Source: Membranipora membranacea
Lineage: Eukaryota; Bryozoa; Gymnolaemata; Cheilostomatida; Membraniporidae
DNA: 64,000 nucleotides
Assembly (NCBI GenBank): GCA_914767715.1
Contig: OU612067.1
Span: 28,864,162 to 28,928,161, forward strand
Reading direction: 5' to 3'
The notes under the pieces were generated by a model. It saw nothing but the letters and a program-made list of their open reading frames with translations, was not told where the DNA came from and searched no databases. This document shows positions 1 to 14,500 of this stretch, piece by piece; within the stretch, counting starts at the first letter, position 1; every line of letters starts with the position of its first letter. Position numbers and translations under genes: made by a program.

Positions 1-590
1 TGTTCATCAATCCCTTTTAGCACAAAATCTTTCCACGCGCTTCACCATCAGCATTAGCATATTCACACTTCTCCGTGACATATTTACACAATACTTTCAG
101 GACTTGATTATGCCTATACGTGTATCTTCCAAGGCTCTGCGGGCAATTCGACAGAATATGTCGAAGTGTGCCCTTGGAAGAGCACTCTAGTTCTCGGTCA
201 AATTCCAGCGTTCCAGGTTCGCTGGGGTTGGTAGTTGATCATAAGCTGCACCAACCAGAAAGCTGATCCTTTGTGGCTTCATCGACCACATTTCTGTCCT
301 TTTGAGCTGACGCTGCTCAACAGACTCCCAACAAGTCCACCTGCCTTGTTGGGCTTGGCCTATAGCTTGTGTCTGGCGGCGCTCCTCTTCCATCTTGCGA
401 ACCTCATCAACTACCATCTCCCGTCTAACCTTTGGGCTTTCCTTTGGGAACTACCGGTTTGCTTCCCAGCCGATGCCATGACGTGCAGTTGTCACAGCAC
501 CCACAATCTCACTTATCTTCAGTCGAGATTTGGCATCTCTGACAGTATCTGTGACAGACCACTTTTTACTTGTGTTGTTTTATAGTTACA
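1..590 (-). pseudogene. Decayed C-terminal end of a retroelement protein
   Basis: Read on the minus strand, this stretch carries the features of the C-terminal region found after the reverse transcriptase in many invertebrate non-LTR-type elements. There is a segment around GIGWEANR, a charged helix (VRKMEEERRQ), a block with GRWTCWESVEQR and FLVGAAYDQLPTPANL, and then GTLRHILSNCPQSLGRYTYR, the Cys/His-containing end. In-frame stops interrupt it (a TAG just after the EANR codons and a TAG after NLTEN), and the last block lies in another frame, so the copy is broken. The family call rests on remembered motif patterns, not a search. The element may continue beyond the left edge. Confidence 0.7.
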
Positions 591-2514
591 CTCGGCACAT
601 CAATGCAACGCGCTGGGTAACTCGTCTTTTATATAAGAAAAATAATGGTTTCAATCTAGTTTATAACTGTAACTGCTTTTATGAAAGAAGTCGATGAATC
701 TTCTGACAGAGAAAAAGTTATCATGACCGTTAACACCCTCCAATTATTACACCGGTGGTTGCAACCACAAGTTCATCATATTGTGTACTCTCAATATCAC
801 TACCATTTGAAGTTTTGATCCTTTCATAATGGTTATTCCAGTATTCAATGTGTCATCTTGGGCAGGTGTGCTGTTAATAAAGTTGATCTAAAGAGGGACC
901 CTTTTTAATATTGAGCTTTGTGCATGCTGAGAATATCATAACTCATAAGTAAAGCAGGCTCAGCAAGGAGAATTTAAAAACAAAATATTGAAGTGATTAT
1001 CACATGGAAAAATAATGAAGCATCGGCTGAATCTGCACTTAGTAGTCAACATTTCAACATGTGGAGGACTTGAATTCAAGTCAATGGGATCAAATACATT
1101 GCTTTGGTTCTAGGATCTGAGAGTGACTTATTGACAAGATTAGTTGAAGTGCCAATTCCATGTTGCGCACTGGTATAAGGCAGTTAAAAAAATTAAACCT
1201 CTTAGAAGCAAGCTGTGTCGATGGTCTAGGTTGCAGAGAATCAAATCACTTGCTGCAAAAATCTTTCCATAAATTGGTACATACAATACAGTGCTGAGTG
1301 TACCAACCGGCCCCCTTGTCATTCAGATTTGATAGCACCTAAATATGCCTTGGTTTTCAAATAATAATAAGTTTGAGCACTTGAGTTGCCATTACCTTTA
1401 GGGCCGGGCAATGGTGCTGACCCTCTGCCTGCAGGAAATTTAACAAATGATTTCATGTAGTGAATAACAGCACAGCAGCATGACTCAGTTTTGTGTAGCT
1501 GTATTTGGTAGTATCTTCACGCAGCAAATCTATGCTGCTTATTATTTTGACATCTCTCACTTCCTTGTGATTCTGTTTAACCTAGCATTTTTACTCTTGC
1601 TGATAGACTAATAATCTTATTGATAAATGTTGTAGCACTTGCTAAATGAATTGTGAATTTATTGATCAGCTCCCATGTTGGGTGATTTCTATTCAAGCAT
1701 CACAGGTTGCATTCTTTGGACAATCAGTTAGTATATCTGAGGTATCATGAATCAAGGTCCATTCACGAGGGAGGTGATTAATGAGAGTTTTTAACTATGG
1801 AAATTGGAACATGAAAACAGTCACAATGCAGTATCTTTGTGCACCAAATTGATACAATTTTTGAGCAAATCATTGATTTTTGTGCTGCAATAGTTACATA
1901 GGGATTTAGTTAATCTCAGCCTAGTCTAAGGGAGAGAAGGGAGAGTATTTCTATTTCTGACCTTCGATCAACCTCTCAACAAAATTGCAGGTATAAGTGA
2001 CTTGAATAAAAAATGCAAGAGTCGGATTTTGGGATTGGAGTGTTTGAATGATATTGATCTCCCTTGCACTACCTAACTTCTACTGCTATTACCAAACATG
2101 AAGTAGTAATTCACTTCTACACTTACCATGAAGCTTGTTAGACTTTGATTTAGACATTGCAGTAGTAGGTAAAACCATAGAGGTTCCTTCTACAAATTGG
2201 TAAACATAAAATCTGATACAGGTCTGGAATCGATTGTGCCAGCGTCTACTACTTTAGCCGGTCAAACTGAATGAGCATGGGTTCAAAAGTAAATTGCTCA
2301 TGATCCATTATATGTTTGCTAGCTCAAAGTTCACGGATTCATCTCTTGAATGTCTCAATGCGAAGCTAAAAACTGTCGTCAAAAGATTCTCTCACACGGT
2401 ATGGTTTTGATGATTTATTGTCTCCAGTGTTCTGATTTAAGTCTTCCACATAAACTAGGTAGTATCATCATGTTGAATGATTTTTGTGTTTGAAAATAAA
2501 GCAATAGAACTTAC
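591..2514. other. No recognisable gene; probable 3' end of the giant gene
   Basis: I find no convincing coding exon here. The last confident exon of the minus-strand giant gene ends at 2515 in phase 1 with a good GT donor, so the terminal exon and polyadenylation site should lie here or further left. Possible acceptors on the minus strand (for example near 1920-1930 and 1885-1895) lead quickly to stops, and none can be chosen from sequence alone. Confidence 0.4.
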
Positions 2515-5500
2515 TCTTTACATTTCTTTCAGCTTTCTTCTTCTTCTCAGACTTCATTTTCCTAGAAAAATAAACAGATTTCAACATCATTAAAATCGGA
2601 ATCGATTATTGATATTAATTCTTAAATCATGAAAGGGGAAATGAAAAGCAAACAAAGAAAAAGTTGTGTCTCCTGAGCTTTAACTCTAACCAAAGAGACA
2701 GCAGATTCCTATAATAAGAAGTAAAGATTTAATTTAGGACGTGTTCTTCTTTCAAGTTCAAAGTACTTACATTAGTAGAAGCTTTGATATTGTTGCTTGA
2801 CAAACTTACCTCTGCTGAGGCCTTCTTTCTGCACCAGGTTCATTGTTGCTGCAAATATGATTAGCACTATTAATTAGAGAGAGAGAACCTGGTGATGTTG
2901 GGGTCAATTAAAATGCATTTTGTGTTGTTTTAGTAAGACTTAAATTAATTTAAACCCAAGGGATTAGGCAAGAGTAGTAGTTCTGATAGAGCGGTTAGTG
3001 GTTCTGATGATATCAAGTTGACCACAAGAACAAACATACTCGAGTTAGTAGTAATGAAAGAAACCATCTGACATTAAAACATCGACCAATAAACCATCAA
3101 CAAAATAACGCTTGATCTTAACACAAAAAAACACACATTTTACAAACCTTTTGCCAGACTTGCTGTGAAACAATTGAATTGAAATGAATTCTAGCCCGAG
3201 AAAATGCAGTAATTTCATGTTAAATACAGGTAAATAATGGGCGCTACTTTAGGGTTCATGTTACATGATTGAAGAAAAACACTGCTTGATGTAATGAATG
3301 ATTATTCATAGCAAAAGTAACTACATTATGACAGGTGGTTGGAAAAGAGAAACTTAATCAAAATAACAAAGACCCAGCAATTGCAAATTCCAATTGGAAG
3401 TTTTAATGGCAATCATCCTAGCTAATGAATATAAATATAAAATACAAATATAAAAATGCAAGATTATCTCAAAGTTTTAGATCAGTCCTATTGATGAAAT
3501 AGTCTAAGATAATATACTCACATTTTTACCAGGCTTCTCCCTTGCACTGTCTTTCCACTAGACAGTACCTGGCCCAGTTGGTTTTCAGGATCACTACGCA
3601 CAAAAAACAGTTTTGATTAACATAACATGTCTCATATTTTGGTCCAGTTGTGTCTTCACAGATCCGGTAAGCAGTTACTTATTGAACATAAAATCAAATA
3701 CAAGAATTGACTCCACCTGGTGAATATTTGTGATATAGACGTACTGATTCTTCAGTTTGACTTTTCCTTTGAGATTTAGCTTTAGTCCTGCTTTTCCAAT
3801 AGAGGCTTTGGAAGCAATAGCATCCCCCAGTTTGCTATATTTGGAAACAAAGAGAAACAGATGAAAATAAGAATTAAGACTCTAACTATCTAGTTTGCAA
3901 GGGATTAAGGTGAGGAATATCGAGCGCTGAAGCTAGCAGACCTCCTTGGGAGACAACTCTGTGAACTCATAAAAAACACAGCAACCCTAGTATCAGCTAT
4001 CAGTATCAGATTTTCAAGAGGGTCAAACTGGGAGGCCATGTTATTGATCTTTGATTTTCGAAGTCAGCAAATGCATCAGCTAACTTTTAGTCACTAACAT
4101 GGCCTAATATCATTTTACTAGAGACATACCAAATTTCTTAACCTGAGTAAACAATGCCCAAAACCTTGGCTTGCACAACAAATAGGATAGCTAATCAATG
4201 TCAAATATTTCCATCCCAAAATACTTACAATTTCCCATGAGAAGTACTAGAGTGAGGGGGTATCTCTGATGATTGCGTAGCTGTAGGGATGGCTGGTAAC
4301 ACTTTGTACGGAGAGTCCAGTGTTGGCGCAGAGAAGCCATCTTTGTTTTCCTCCTCTGCTATACATGACCAAAAAGAATATAACATATCTTGGAGCCAGG
4401 TAATCCCTAAAAATCTGCTTTTATTCAAGCCTCAGATCTGTTGATCTACAGTCAAACATTGATTCAAATTCCTGCACAGGAAAAACTAATATGGCAGAAA
4501 ATAAAACTCAGCTTTGTTATAAATGCAAACACTTGCCCTGGAAAAAAAATTGTATTGTTATCTTTTTCAACACATTCTATAGCCTGTAATTATTAGAATA
4601 CTCAAGCAAACCCATCGCAAGCTGTTGCTTATAAGAACCCATTGTGGAAACTTATGATAAATTCATATGGAAAAAATGAAAGAAAAGTAATATATGGAGA
4701 GTACACATAAATCATATTAGAGTTACCCCTGGATCTATTATTCTTTATCAGCCTCTTCATGATTGCTGGATGCATAAACAATTGTAGTTAATTACTTTCA
4801 AGGCCTTGTTGCTGCTTGGTTGCTTCATTGAACCATCCGTTGTGAAAAAAATTGAAAGCCATTTATCTTCATTGGTCAATTGAAATAAAGAGTCTACCAG
4901 CTACTCTTCATGGTTTTATTATTGAGAAAAACAAAATGTTAGTATATGGCTCGAATGAAGCCAAATTATAATTTTTCTATTAAAACAAAAAGTGACCATA
5001 GCTTTGTACTAAATAGGTTTTCTATGCTTTCTGTTCTTTTCTGGTAGTGATAGTCAGTAGTGATAAAAACATATAATTCAAATATGACTGATATTCAGGC
5101 TCAAATTTAGTTGTTGGCCTCGCTGTTATCCTTTCACACAAATCATGGTGCAAAACTATGACCATGTATTGTAAGCCTCAGGGTGTTCAAATATAGATTG
5201 AATTATGACTGATATTACCTCTGACACGGTTGAACTGAGAGCCTTTCCTACCATCTATATTACTTATACTGCTTTGCAATATTCTTCCCATCACCTTCTT
5301 TGTGAAGACTGCACTCTCCTGATGAACCAGAGACTTACAATATAATATGGATTGCGCCAAGAAACAATTAGCATGTTAGCATAACATGCAAACACACTCG
5401 CAAAAAAGGGTAAGTTGATCAAATTAACATAGGTAGATCACTGATATACTTACCTTTCTACTCTGAGGGCGTGAGGTCACAAATGTTTCTCTACTTCGTT

Positions 5501-8500
5501 CTTCAGAAGCTGTCCTCACAAATTTATACTCCCTGCGTAAAAAAAGTACCAATCAACTCACTGCTTGGAATTTTATTGATTGTTGAAAAACTGCAGCAGC
5601 TTAAAATATCAAACACTTGGCTGTTACCATTAAATTAAATTATAATTCAACTTTCATGTAAATAAGGTTTAATAATATATGAACTTCCTCTCCATTGCAT
5701 ACCAATAATGAAGTAATTTTATTGATAATGACAAGATATGATAGTTTGAAGCATAAAATAGCAGCTTTGGTGTATTTAAACATTGAACTTGATATATTGA
5801 ACATCATAATTCTTTGGACAAACCAAGGGTCTATGAGATCGCCTCTCCCTATAACCATTCTGGAAATGCCCAAATCATTTAAGCTCAGAATTTTTTCTAT
5901 CAAAGAAATTATTCATTATTGTTTTGACTTCATTTCGAATAATCTTTAAAGATTGATTGAATTCATTTTGTATAGAGTTTTGAAAGGTGAAATACAAAAT
6001 CAAAGAATGTTTTCTGCCTGTAGGGTGTAAGCTATAGCTTAGCCAAATCTATTTTTTTGGTAAAGAATATATTGTTGGAGCTATTGTGGCAAAGAGCAGC
6101 AGACATACGTTGAACTTGGCTGCATAAAACTGGGACAAATGGGAGAATAAGCTTGAGAAACTAACAAAAAAAAGCAAACACAACATGTTATACACCATTG
6201 GGTATATAACAACTATGCAATCTTAAAACAAGCATGCAATAATCTGACAATGGAAATCTCTATTACTGTCGAGGATATCCAAATCCAAATGACCTGAAAA
6301 TGGATTGAACTCATATCACGATTGCTTCAGTAACACAATGACATAAAAATTACACTATTAGGTTGTTTATCTCTGATGTTAAGAGCCTTCTGACACAAGC
6401 TGCATGAATACATTCTATCGAACACAGAAGCACATAAATAAGATCACCAGTTTATCACACGACTGCTGTGTTGAGTAGCGCCATAACTTAAAACAATTGT
6501 TGGTTTAAATAACAAGGTTGTGTTTCTCGCTGCATTCCAAAGAATGGGTGGCGGGATAGGGGGGCTTTAAGGGCGAGGCCGCAATGTCTGCACCAATTTG
6601 CTTTTGGTTTATAGGCAGGAGCACACCTGGGGGTCCAACTATCCCGATAGTCAGTGGACTGCAGTGGGATTAGAACCCACAACCTTTAACACTTGCACAC
6701 TGTTAACCGGTGCTTTAACCAACTTAGCCAACTCCTACTCCTGGATAACTTTTCTATATTGAGGAACACTCACGCGCTTGGAGTATCCGCCATCAGACTT
6801 GTTAAGCTGCCTTCACCTAATACAGAATTTCCAACGTCAGCTAATGTTGGGCTGAAACGAAAAGCTCTATCATAATTCTTTTGCAAAGATTAACACACTT
6901 AAATCCAGCTATGTATATTCGATGTATATTCGACAATATATTAAAAATGATGACCTCATGATGGGACTTTACCCTTGCAGTCCATTTACATATAGAACAT
7001 CATTGAATTAGAAAAGTAAGGATCCTGATATCGAATTATAGAAAAGGATTTCGCATCACTCACTCTGCCATAGTAAAACTCCCAAAACCACTTATTGCTC
7101 CTCCACCTAGAATAAAATTTAAATCAAAAACATTGTGAGGTTGTCAATGAGATTTTATTATTTATTTAGTCATAGAGATTGGCTTGAAAGTATATACCAT
7201 TTATTTTCTGATGCCGGGAGGAAGACTGCTAGCTAAACATAGATATAGGGAGTGTCATGACTAGAGAATGCATTTGACTCTGGGAAAGCAATAGGACCTA
7301 TACAGTGAGCCGTGGCCACATATAATTACTGATGGTAATTAAATCGTCTCTTGTTGTTTATTAACATCAGCCATCATTACGCTCTCGAAGCTTTATAATT
7401 TACCGCCATATTTTGAAACAGAGATTTCTACCGAAACTGGGTTATGATTTCATCAATAAAGCAGAAACTTTCTCATTCACTGGCTCAGGCACTTATTGTA
7501 AACTCAGACCCTAAATAGCCAGCAGCAGCAATAAATCCTCATGTGTAATGTATTTTATTCATTATTCTACTAAAATACATGTTATAAAAAGAAAGAAAAT
7601 ATACAGGGTAAGAAGCCTGGGAAAAGCTGGAAAGTCAGGAGAATAGACTGACAGCTCAGTTTGTCAAAACTTACTCTTGCCAGTTGGAAATTTTCCTGGA
7701 TCATCAAATAAGGTAGCATGGGAGCCAAGATCTAGCGAAGAAGTTGACTTGGCCTTGCTCTCCAATGCCGCCTCTAGTATATGTCGTCTGCTTTTCTCTG
7801 CACGCACTGCCTCCATTCTCCCAACAATCCTTGCCACTGCCTTCAACTTAATTACACCTGTCACACATCAAACATTGAAGGTTGAGGATAGGCCAGGATA
7901 CTGGACAAGTTGACATCCAATGATAATGTGAGTGCTTTATTTAAAATGATTCATTCTTAGGCACAAATGTCTACTTTTGCTTGCACTTTGTGTAACAATG
8001 ATAATATTTTTTGTTATATGGATGTAAAAATGTATACCAATATAACGGATGAATATATTAAATACAATAAAGAAGGAACCAGCCTTGAATAATTTAATTT
8101 GGACTCCCAATCTGTGGCTGATACCCTGAGTACTCACTAACTGATATACAGAGTTGCGAATGTACCTCAAAAAATCTGGCTGACAAGTGAAATAGATATA
8201 TAGGTAAAAATACATTCAGGACACAGCGTCGTCATGATCCGAGGTTACTCACGACTTTTCTTCTTCTTTGGAGGCTCTGAAGTCTTTACTTCTTCTTCGT
8301 CAGATTTCTGTAACATATAGAATGTGTTAATACCGTTGCTATTTGAATATCATACGCTCATAGTCAGGCCACTAATCCTGCTGTAACAATAGTACTAGCT
8401 GCCTGTGAATAACAAAAAGGTACAGCACTTAGGTTATTTGATAGTAGGATTTCAAGTGAAAAAATAAAAAACGTACCGGGAGTTTTTTCCTTTTTCCTTT

Positions 8501-11500
8501 CTTTCTTTTCTTTCGTTCAGTACCATCAGCCACAGTTCCATCAGAAACATCTATAAAAATATTATGAGATTATATTGGCAATCATTTTATTTTAAAAGGC
8601 TGTAGAGCTTAATCGGGATCAGCTCGTCAGGACAGTTTCCTTGCCATTTTTAATGTATTAATTTAACAAACAAAATAAATATGGAAATTAATTTCAACTC
8701 ATGTAGATTTCATTATGTGAGTTTGATGACTTCTAGAATCAGCTTTCCTCTACGATCTGATTGTGAACAAAAAACATGGACAAATAACAATGAAACAATG
8801 ATAATAGGAATTTAACTGAAGAACTCTCTACGCTTCCGAACTGTGCACTCACATTTGGCTAACTCAGTTTTCCATTTACTCATAATTACCGTTGACTCTG
8901 ATGAGTCTTTGTTTTCCACTGTTCAATATATTAAGATAGCATGACATAGGTAAAAATATAACAGGATAGATGTAAACAAAATTGTGCATACAATTAGAAC
9001 ACGGTTCACCCAGGAGTTATAACTGTGGGCATTGAGGTATCACTGCGGGCATAGTTTCTAAAACATAAACTCATCACAGTTGTCCCCAAATATCTCAAAC
9101 TTATTCAACTTTGTAGCGCTCAGTAGCATTCAGAAAACAAGCCAGCAACCACACCTCATAGCACTTTGACATGACGGATGTAACACATCACCTGATATTG
9201 GTATAAACAAGGTCTAACTTTTCCATGTTAACTCACCTTCACTATCAAAGTATTCTCCATCTCCATCAACCTCAAACTTGGAGATAGAACCTTCTGATAA
9301 GAACTGATCTAATGTATGTGCATCTGAAATGGTCTGCTTAGCGTGTCTTATAACATTTTCCGAAGTGAACGGCTTGAAGCTCTGTGATCTCACACCTAAA
9401 TGTTCATAAGATGTAATTTGTATGATAAAAAATAGCACAATAGATTTATCCTTATGGTTCGCATAATAAATGTCCGGATTTCCGACAGCAAGGGCAAAAA
9501 AACAGACCTTTGATATCCGACAATGTGTGACGTCGTGTGAGCGCCGTCTCCTCTTCATCATCTTTCTCTTTGCCTAGCATGGTGGATAATGTGTCAGCTA
9601 TTCCACTTCTTCTATTTCTTCTCTGCCAGGATTGTAGTAGCCTTGGCATCGCTATACAATACGAACAATCTTTATGAATGCGAGTGACGAATGAATGCAA
9701 AAGCTGAACAGACTGTGATTTTTCTTATTTTATTAATGGTATATTTCTGTGGAGATTTATCAGAGTTCAGGTGTGGAGTATTAAAATTCAATTTAGAAAT
9801 TAACCAAATATCCGATCAATGCCCAGTGTACAGTCCGTACGGTTATGCCAACATTGAAATATAATAATTCTTTTGTGTGGTGGTTTAATTTTGTCACAGA
9901 AATCTATTCAACACAATGATCATTCATTCCTTTCCAAAAATGATGAAAACTAAAGTTCCACATATGCAGTGCACTAGTGTGCCAAACCATATAAAAAGTA
10001 TACCAATGATAATCAGCAGTTGAAAACCTTATATTTGGCCTGGAAAAACAATACTAGTTTACATACCGGTTACATCAATTGTATTAGGGCGGCGACGGCG
10101 TGCAAGACTGATCTTGGCATGCGCTGATTTCAATCAATAATATTTAATAATGTCAAATTCTATCAAAGGAATTTTAGGATTTACATTGTCTGACTGATAC
10201 TGTGTATCTGATATTTTCAGTTGTAATAGTAAATCTTGTACCATATGCATTGTAAAAATAAACATCCATATTAGTTTTAGGGTTATCGTATTGTTATTAT
10301 TGTCACAAACTTACTTAGAACACTGTGATGCTTCATTGGGTCTGGCTCGCTAACCTCAATCTTTGGTACTGAAACAGGAGGCAAAAGTTGTAATAAAATA
10401 TAATACAAGCTAATGGCAAGTTTATGCATAATATATATTTATTATAATGCTGATAGATACATCTGTAATGTATCACCAGTTCAGCTTTATAAATCTGAAT
10501 CTAGGACACTCAGAACTAGGATCCAATTAAACCAAAGGACTGTGATCCCTGGTGGTATGAAAACAACCATCACAGTGGAGATATTTTAGCTGTTAATTTG
10601 ATGCAATCAGTTGAGCAAATATGTGAGGAGGACTGAGGAAGCAAAACGATGGCGACAAGACGATAATAAGAGACAAGCTTGAAACAAAAAAGTAAGGTGC
10701 TCTACAAGTTATTTGAAGAACAATATTATGTGGTGGTGAAAGAAAAAGATATACACGACTTGGTTGTATTGCGAGGATATAATAGAAAGCAAGCAGGCAA
10801 ACTATAAGGGAATCACCTTCGGATATACGAGAACGCACTGGTTGGGGACGGACAACGCCAACTGATTCTTTAAACAGGACGGGGAAAGTATTTTTTAACA
10901 AAATTTTGTTTCTTTTAATACAAAGAGGCATAGGAATGTGATCATTGGTGTGAATGCAACTCCTGTGTCAATGTTGATAGCTGGGAGCATAAAGTAGATC
11001 CTCGACAAACACAAATTTTACATTATAAGCCATACTGTAAAGATATGGCGCATTGTTCACTTTTAGCCACAAGCCGAAACCTTCCCTATTTATTGGCTAT
11101 AAAAAGCAGACATTGCAAATGCTGTCACATATTGTAATGCACAGGTTTTGACAGTACTATATAGAAAAGCAAGATATGTATATCGATGGCGAGGGAAGAC
11201 AAATGGCCATATGATTTGCCTTATAATAGAAACAATTTGCCAGTTTCTGAATAACAATTTAAAGTCGCAATCATGAGAAGTAAGATGGTAGTAATTTGAG
11301 GATGCGAAAACGACTAAAACTAATGAGTCATGGAAAAGAGACAAGCTTGAAATATAAGAAATCAAGATGGAAGAAAAGTATATATCGTTGTCTTGTTTGT
11401 ATCGCTGTGAGCAAAACAAGTTTTTCAAAGTAAACATAATGATGATGATCACCTTCAGATATACCAGATCGAACTGGTTGTTGACGAAGAGCGCCAATGA
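2515..11500 (-). CDS. Giant gene, block 5: Lys-rich C-terminal exons
   Basis: The exons are 11453-11500, 10817-10861, 10315-10368, 10067-10123, 9508-9651, 9237-9395, 8853-8918, 8477-8550, 8253-8307, 7675-7857, 7064-7106, 6774-6851, 5454-5532, 5219-5318, 4727-4765, 4229-4358, 3745-3834, 3522-3593, 3148-3162, 2810-2848 and 2515-2561 (about 540 residues, stop not reached). The exons are short and the product is mostly polar. Two adjacent exons are duplicates (see their own entry). Basic clusters resembling nuclear-localisation or microtubule-binding sequences occur at ERKKRKKGKRKK (8477-8550), PPKKKKS (8253-8307) and KSEKKKKAERN (2515-2561). A more ordered helix is VIKLKAVARIVGRMEAVRAE (7675-7857). 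An apparent intron near 8890 was rejected because exon 8853-8918 reads through in frame. Confidence 0.7.
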
Positions 11501-14500
11501 CTGATCAAGGGTAAAAGAAAATCAACTTTTGAAGGGTGTAAATATTGTGTTTTTTTCAATACCGAGAGGCATAGGGAGATAGGCCTACTGGATTTTATTA
11601 ATGAGACAGTTTGCATCAAGAAGCCATGTGTTATGACTCAGCTTATGTTTTGGACATACCCAAATGGAAGGTTGAACATGTGTGTTACTTAACATTGAAA
11701 ACAATTCCCGGCCGTACATATTTATAGTGTATCGACATCAAGCAATTACTTCAATGAGTCATGACATCAATGCTAAATTGTATACGATACTCAGTGCCTA
11801 TAAAGACACATACTACTAGCTCGAGCATATTAAAAACTAACTGTTCAAAAGATGAATTTGCTCACCTAGACCGCCAGATATTGTTTGCAGTTTGGCATGA
11901 TCTTCACTTAGTGGTAGCGGACGATGTCCCTTCTGTGGTTTGTCAACATAACTAGAGCTTGTAGACTCTCGCGGTTCATCCAGCTGGTTAGGCTGGTTAG
12001 GCTTAGACACTGAGAGTCGATTCAGACTATCGTCTGTTTCTAAGAACAAACATATCAACAAGTCGTATACATGGGTGAGCTTTAATTGTTAAAATTATAC
12101 GATAAAATAGTTTTCTTGGTTGAATTAAGTAATGCCACAATCACCTTGATAATCCCATATGAAATCAACCGTTGAAAACGGATGAGGACAAAATTGACAC
12201 AGTTATAGATAAACAGCCATTTTTGGCATAAACTTAGAACATAGCCGAGGTGTGTGAGAATAGGCATTATTAAGCTCGCTAGCAAAGCGCAATATTCTAA
12301 GATTTCACTAGCTGTACAATAGCAACAATGACAAACATATAGTAAGAGCGCTAGCTGGCAATCGCTAGAAACATATTAAACTGGTTCGCAGTACCCTGAA
12401 TTCCATGATCATGATCACGTTCATTTGTATGTTCCAGTTTATGTTTATATTCATGTCCCTGTTCATGTTCGCGAATCTGTTCACTTTCATTTTCATGTTC
12501 ATGTTTCAATGGAGATTGGTATATGTTTTCAAGCTGCCCTGAAGGGCATGATGCGCCCTTCAGCAAGTCTACCAGCAGGTTTGGAGTTGACAGCACTTGC
12601 ATATCAGATCTTTCTATTCCCAGCGCTAGATTCAACAATAGTCCAGTAACAGTTTAAGTAAGAATCATTGCCATACTATAGTAAATCTATGTTCTTAACG
12701 CTCTTATATGCCGCAGAAATCATGATATTGCATATCTGACTTCATCAAACCTCATAAGTTCTGTGGCATATATGGGTATAAAGTAGTTGAATGATAGTGT
12801 TCGATCTTCCATTGCCAAGTTGATGATGTGTTGAAATTTTGTTACCCATGTTTGACCCTAACATGTAACAGCTATAACCTTCTTATTTTCAATACTGATA
12901 AAAACAGTTTCTAGACTTACCAATGGATGAGCGGGTGTGCTCCATATCTAGAGTCATTACAGCCTGTAGGGCACCCTGTGGCATACCAACAAGTAGAGCA
13001 AACTTCACAAGCTCAGGATCAGTAAATTCAGCCATTTGTAGAGCTACTCTAAGCTTCCTCCAGATCATTGTATTCTGCAATTTGAATGGTCTGTTTAACA
13101 TGTGTGGTTTTTTTGTTTTGATGTGGAATATGAGGTGAATCTATATTGACCAGAATTGCTATGGTTGAAATACGTTACACATTTTAAGGAGAAGCCATCC
13201 ATCGCTAAGAAGGTTATTCCACAAAACTATTATCACCTTTTCAGCCATAATAAGTGCCACCCATACATCACCCTCAGTGGCCCCAGGTTTGAGTTTCAAT
13301 GATTCCTCCTTCAGTTTCTTCATCTCCTCCATTTGTTTGATAATTCCCTTCAAAATCTTCCACCTTGTAAAGCATACATTTTACATTTATGTATGAATTT
13401 GAATTCGGTGTATTATTTTTAAAATAGTTAATATGCAAAATACGTAATAAATTCAATTTACACACATTTCTGTTAAGGCAAGCGTAGGAATAATGAAATT
13501 GTATTCTTGTTTTGTGACAGAACTCCTTATGCAAAAAATTAACATTGTCCTTGTTGATATGTCGAAACAAACCTTTTACGAGTGAAAGTTGATATTGTAT
13601 TAGCTGCTGATGGCTCCATGCCAACTAAATCTTTCAAGATAGATCTTTTCTCAGTTTCCGTTAACTGTAATCAGTGGAGGACTAAAAGTTACCATGAATC
13701 GAATTAACCTATTATAGGATTATGACGGATCAAACAAATGTGCTGGATCTGATGGGGTGCTAACTCCTCAATATACAGCCAAACAGTGTTAACATCCTAT
13801 ATATATAATATGAAAAAATGGAGGTTATCATCATTACAATCACGCCATGAATCTGCTTGATGGAGTTGCTCCCCCATTATTATGCATCAAACCAAAGGTT
13901 ACCTTGAAGATGCCCAACAACATATTGGGTACTTGGGCAATACATTCAGTCACACAATATTATTCCATTCTTAATATTGACCGTACCGCTGATGGCTCTT
14001 ATGCAGACAAGCAAAAGCTGGATCGAGTCCCAAGAGCGGTTTGAGTTTCAACATAGGCATATCTTTACGTTGTCACATTTCAGTTTTAGATTTGATCAAG
14101 ACATGTCACTTACTTGTATCTTAGCTAGCTGGAGAGAAGCTTCTCATTAATTTACTAATTTATTGAAGTGTAAATACTTTCCTGTTAGATATCAACATCC
14201 CTAGCGAGTTTATGCTGTTTTAAACTTAACATGTAACAATTAACTTACAATACAGCCCTTGTGTATGAAACTCACTGCGCGAGAAGAGGTGAGGGCTTCC
14301 CTGTATTCTGTGAAACCTATTTCACTGAGAACATCGTGGTCTGGTTCAGAGGACACCAGGCTTCTAATCCTCGATTCTAGCTCCATCCTACTTGGACTAC
14401 CCCCAGATTCGGGTGAGGGTCGGAAACGAGAAGGAGAAAGCTCGACACTGGCTAGAGGTGATCCTCTCCTTGAGGTCCTTGCACTTTGCTAAACGAAATA

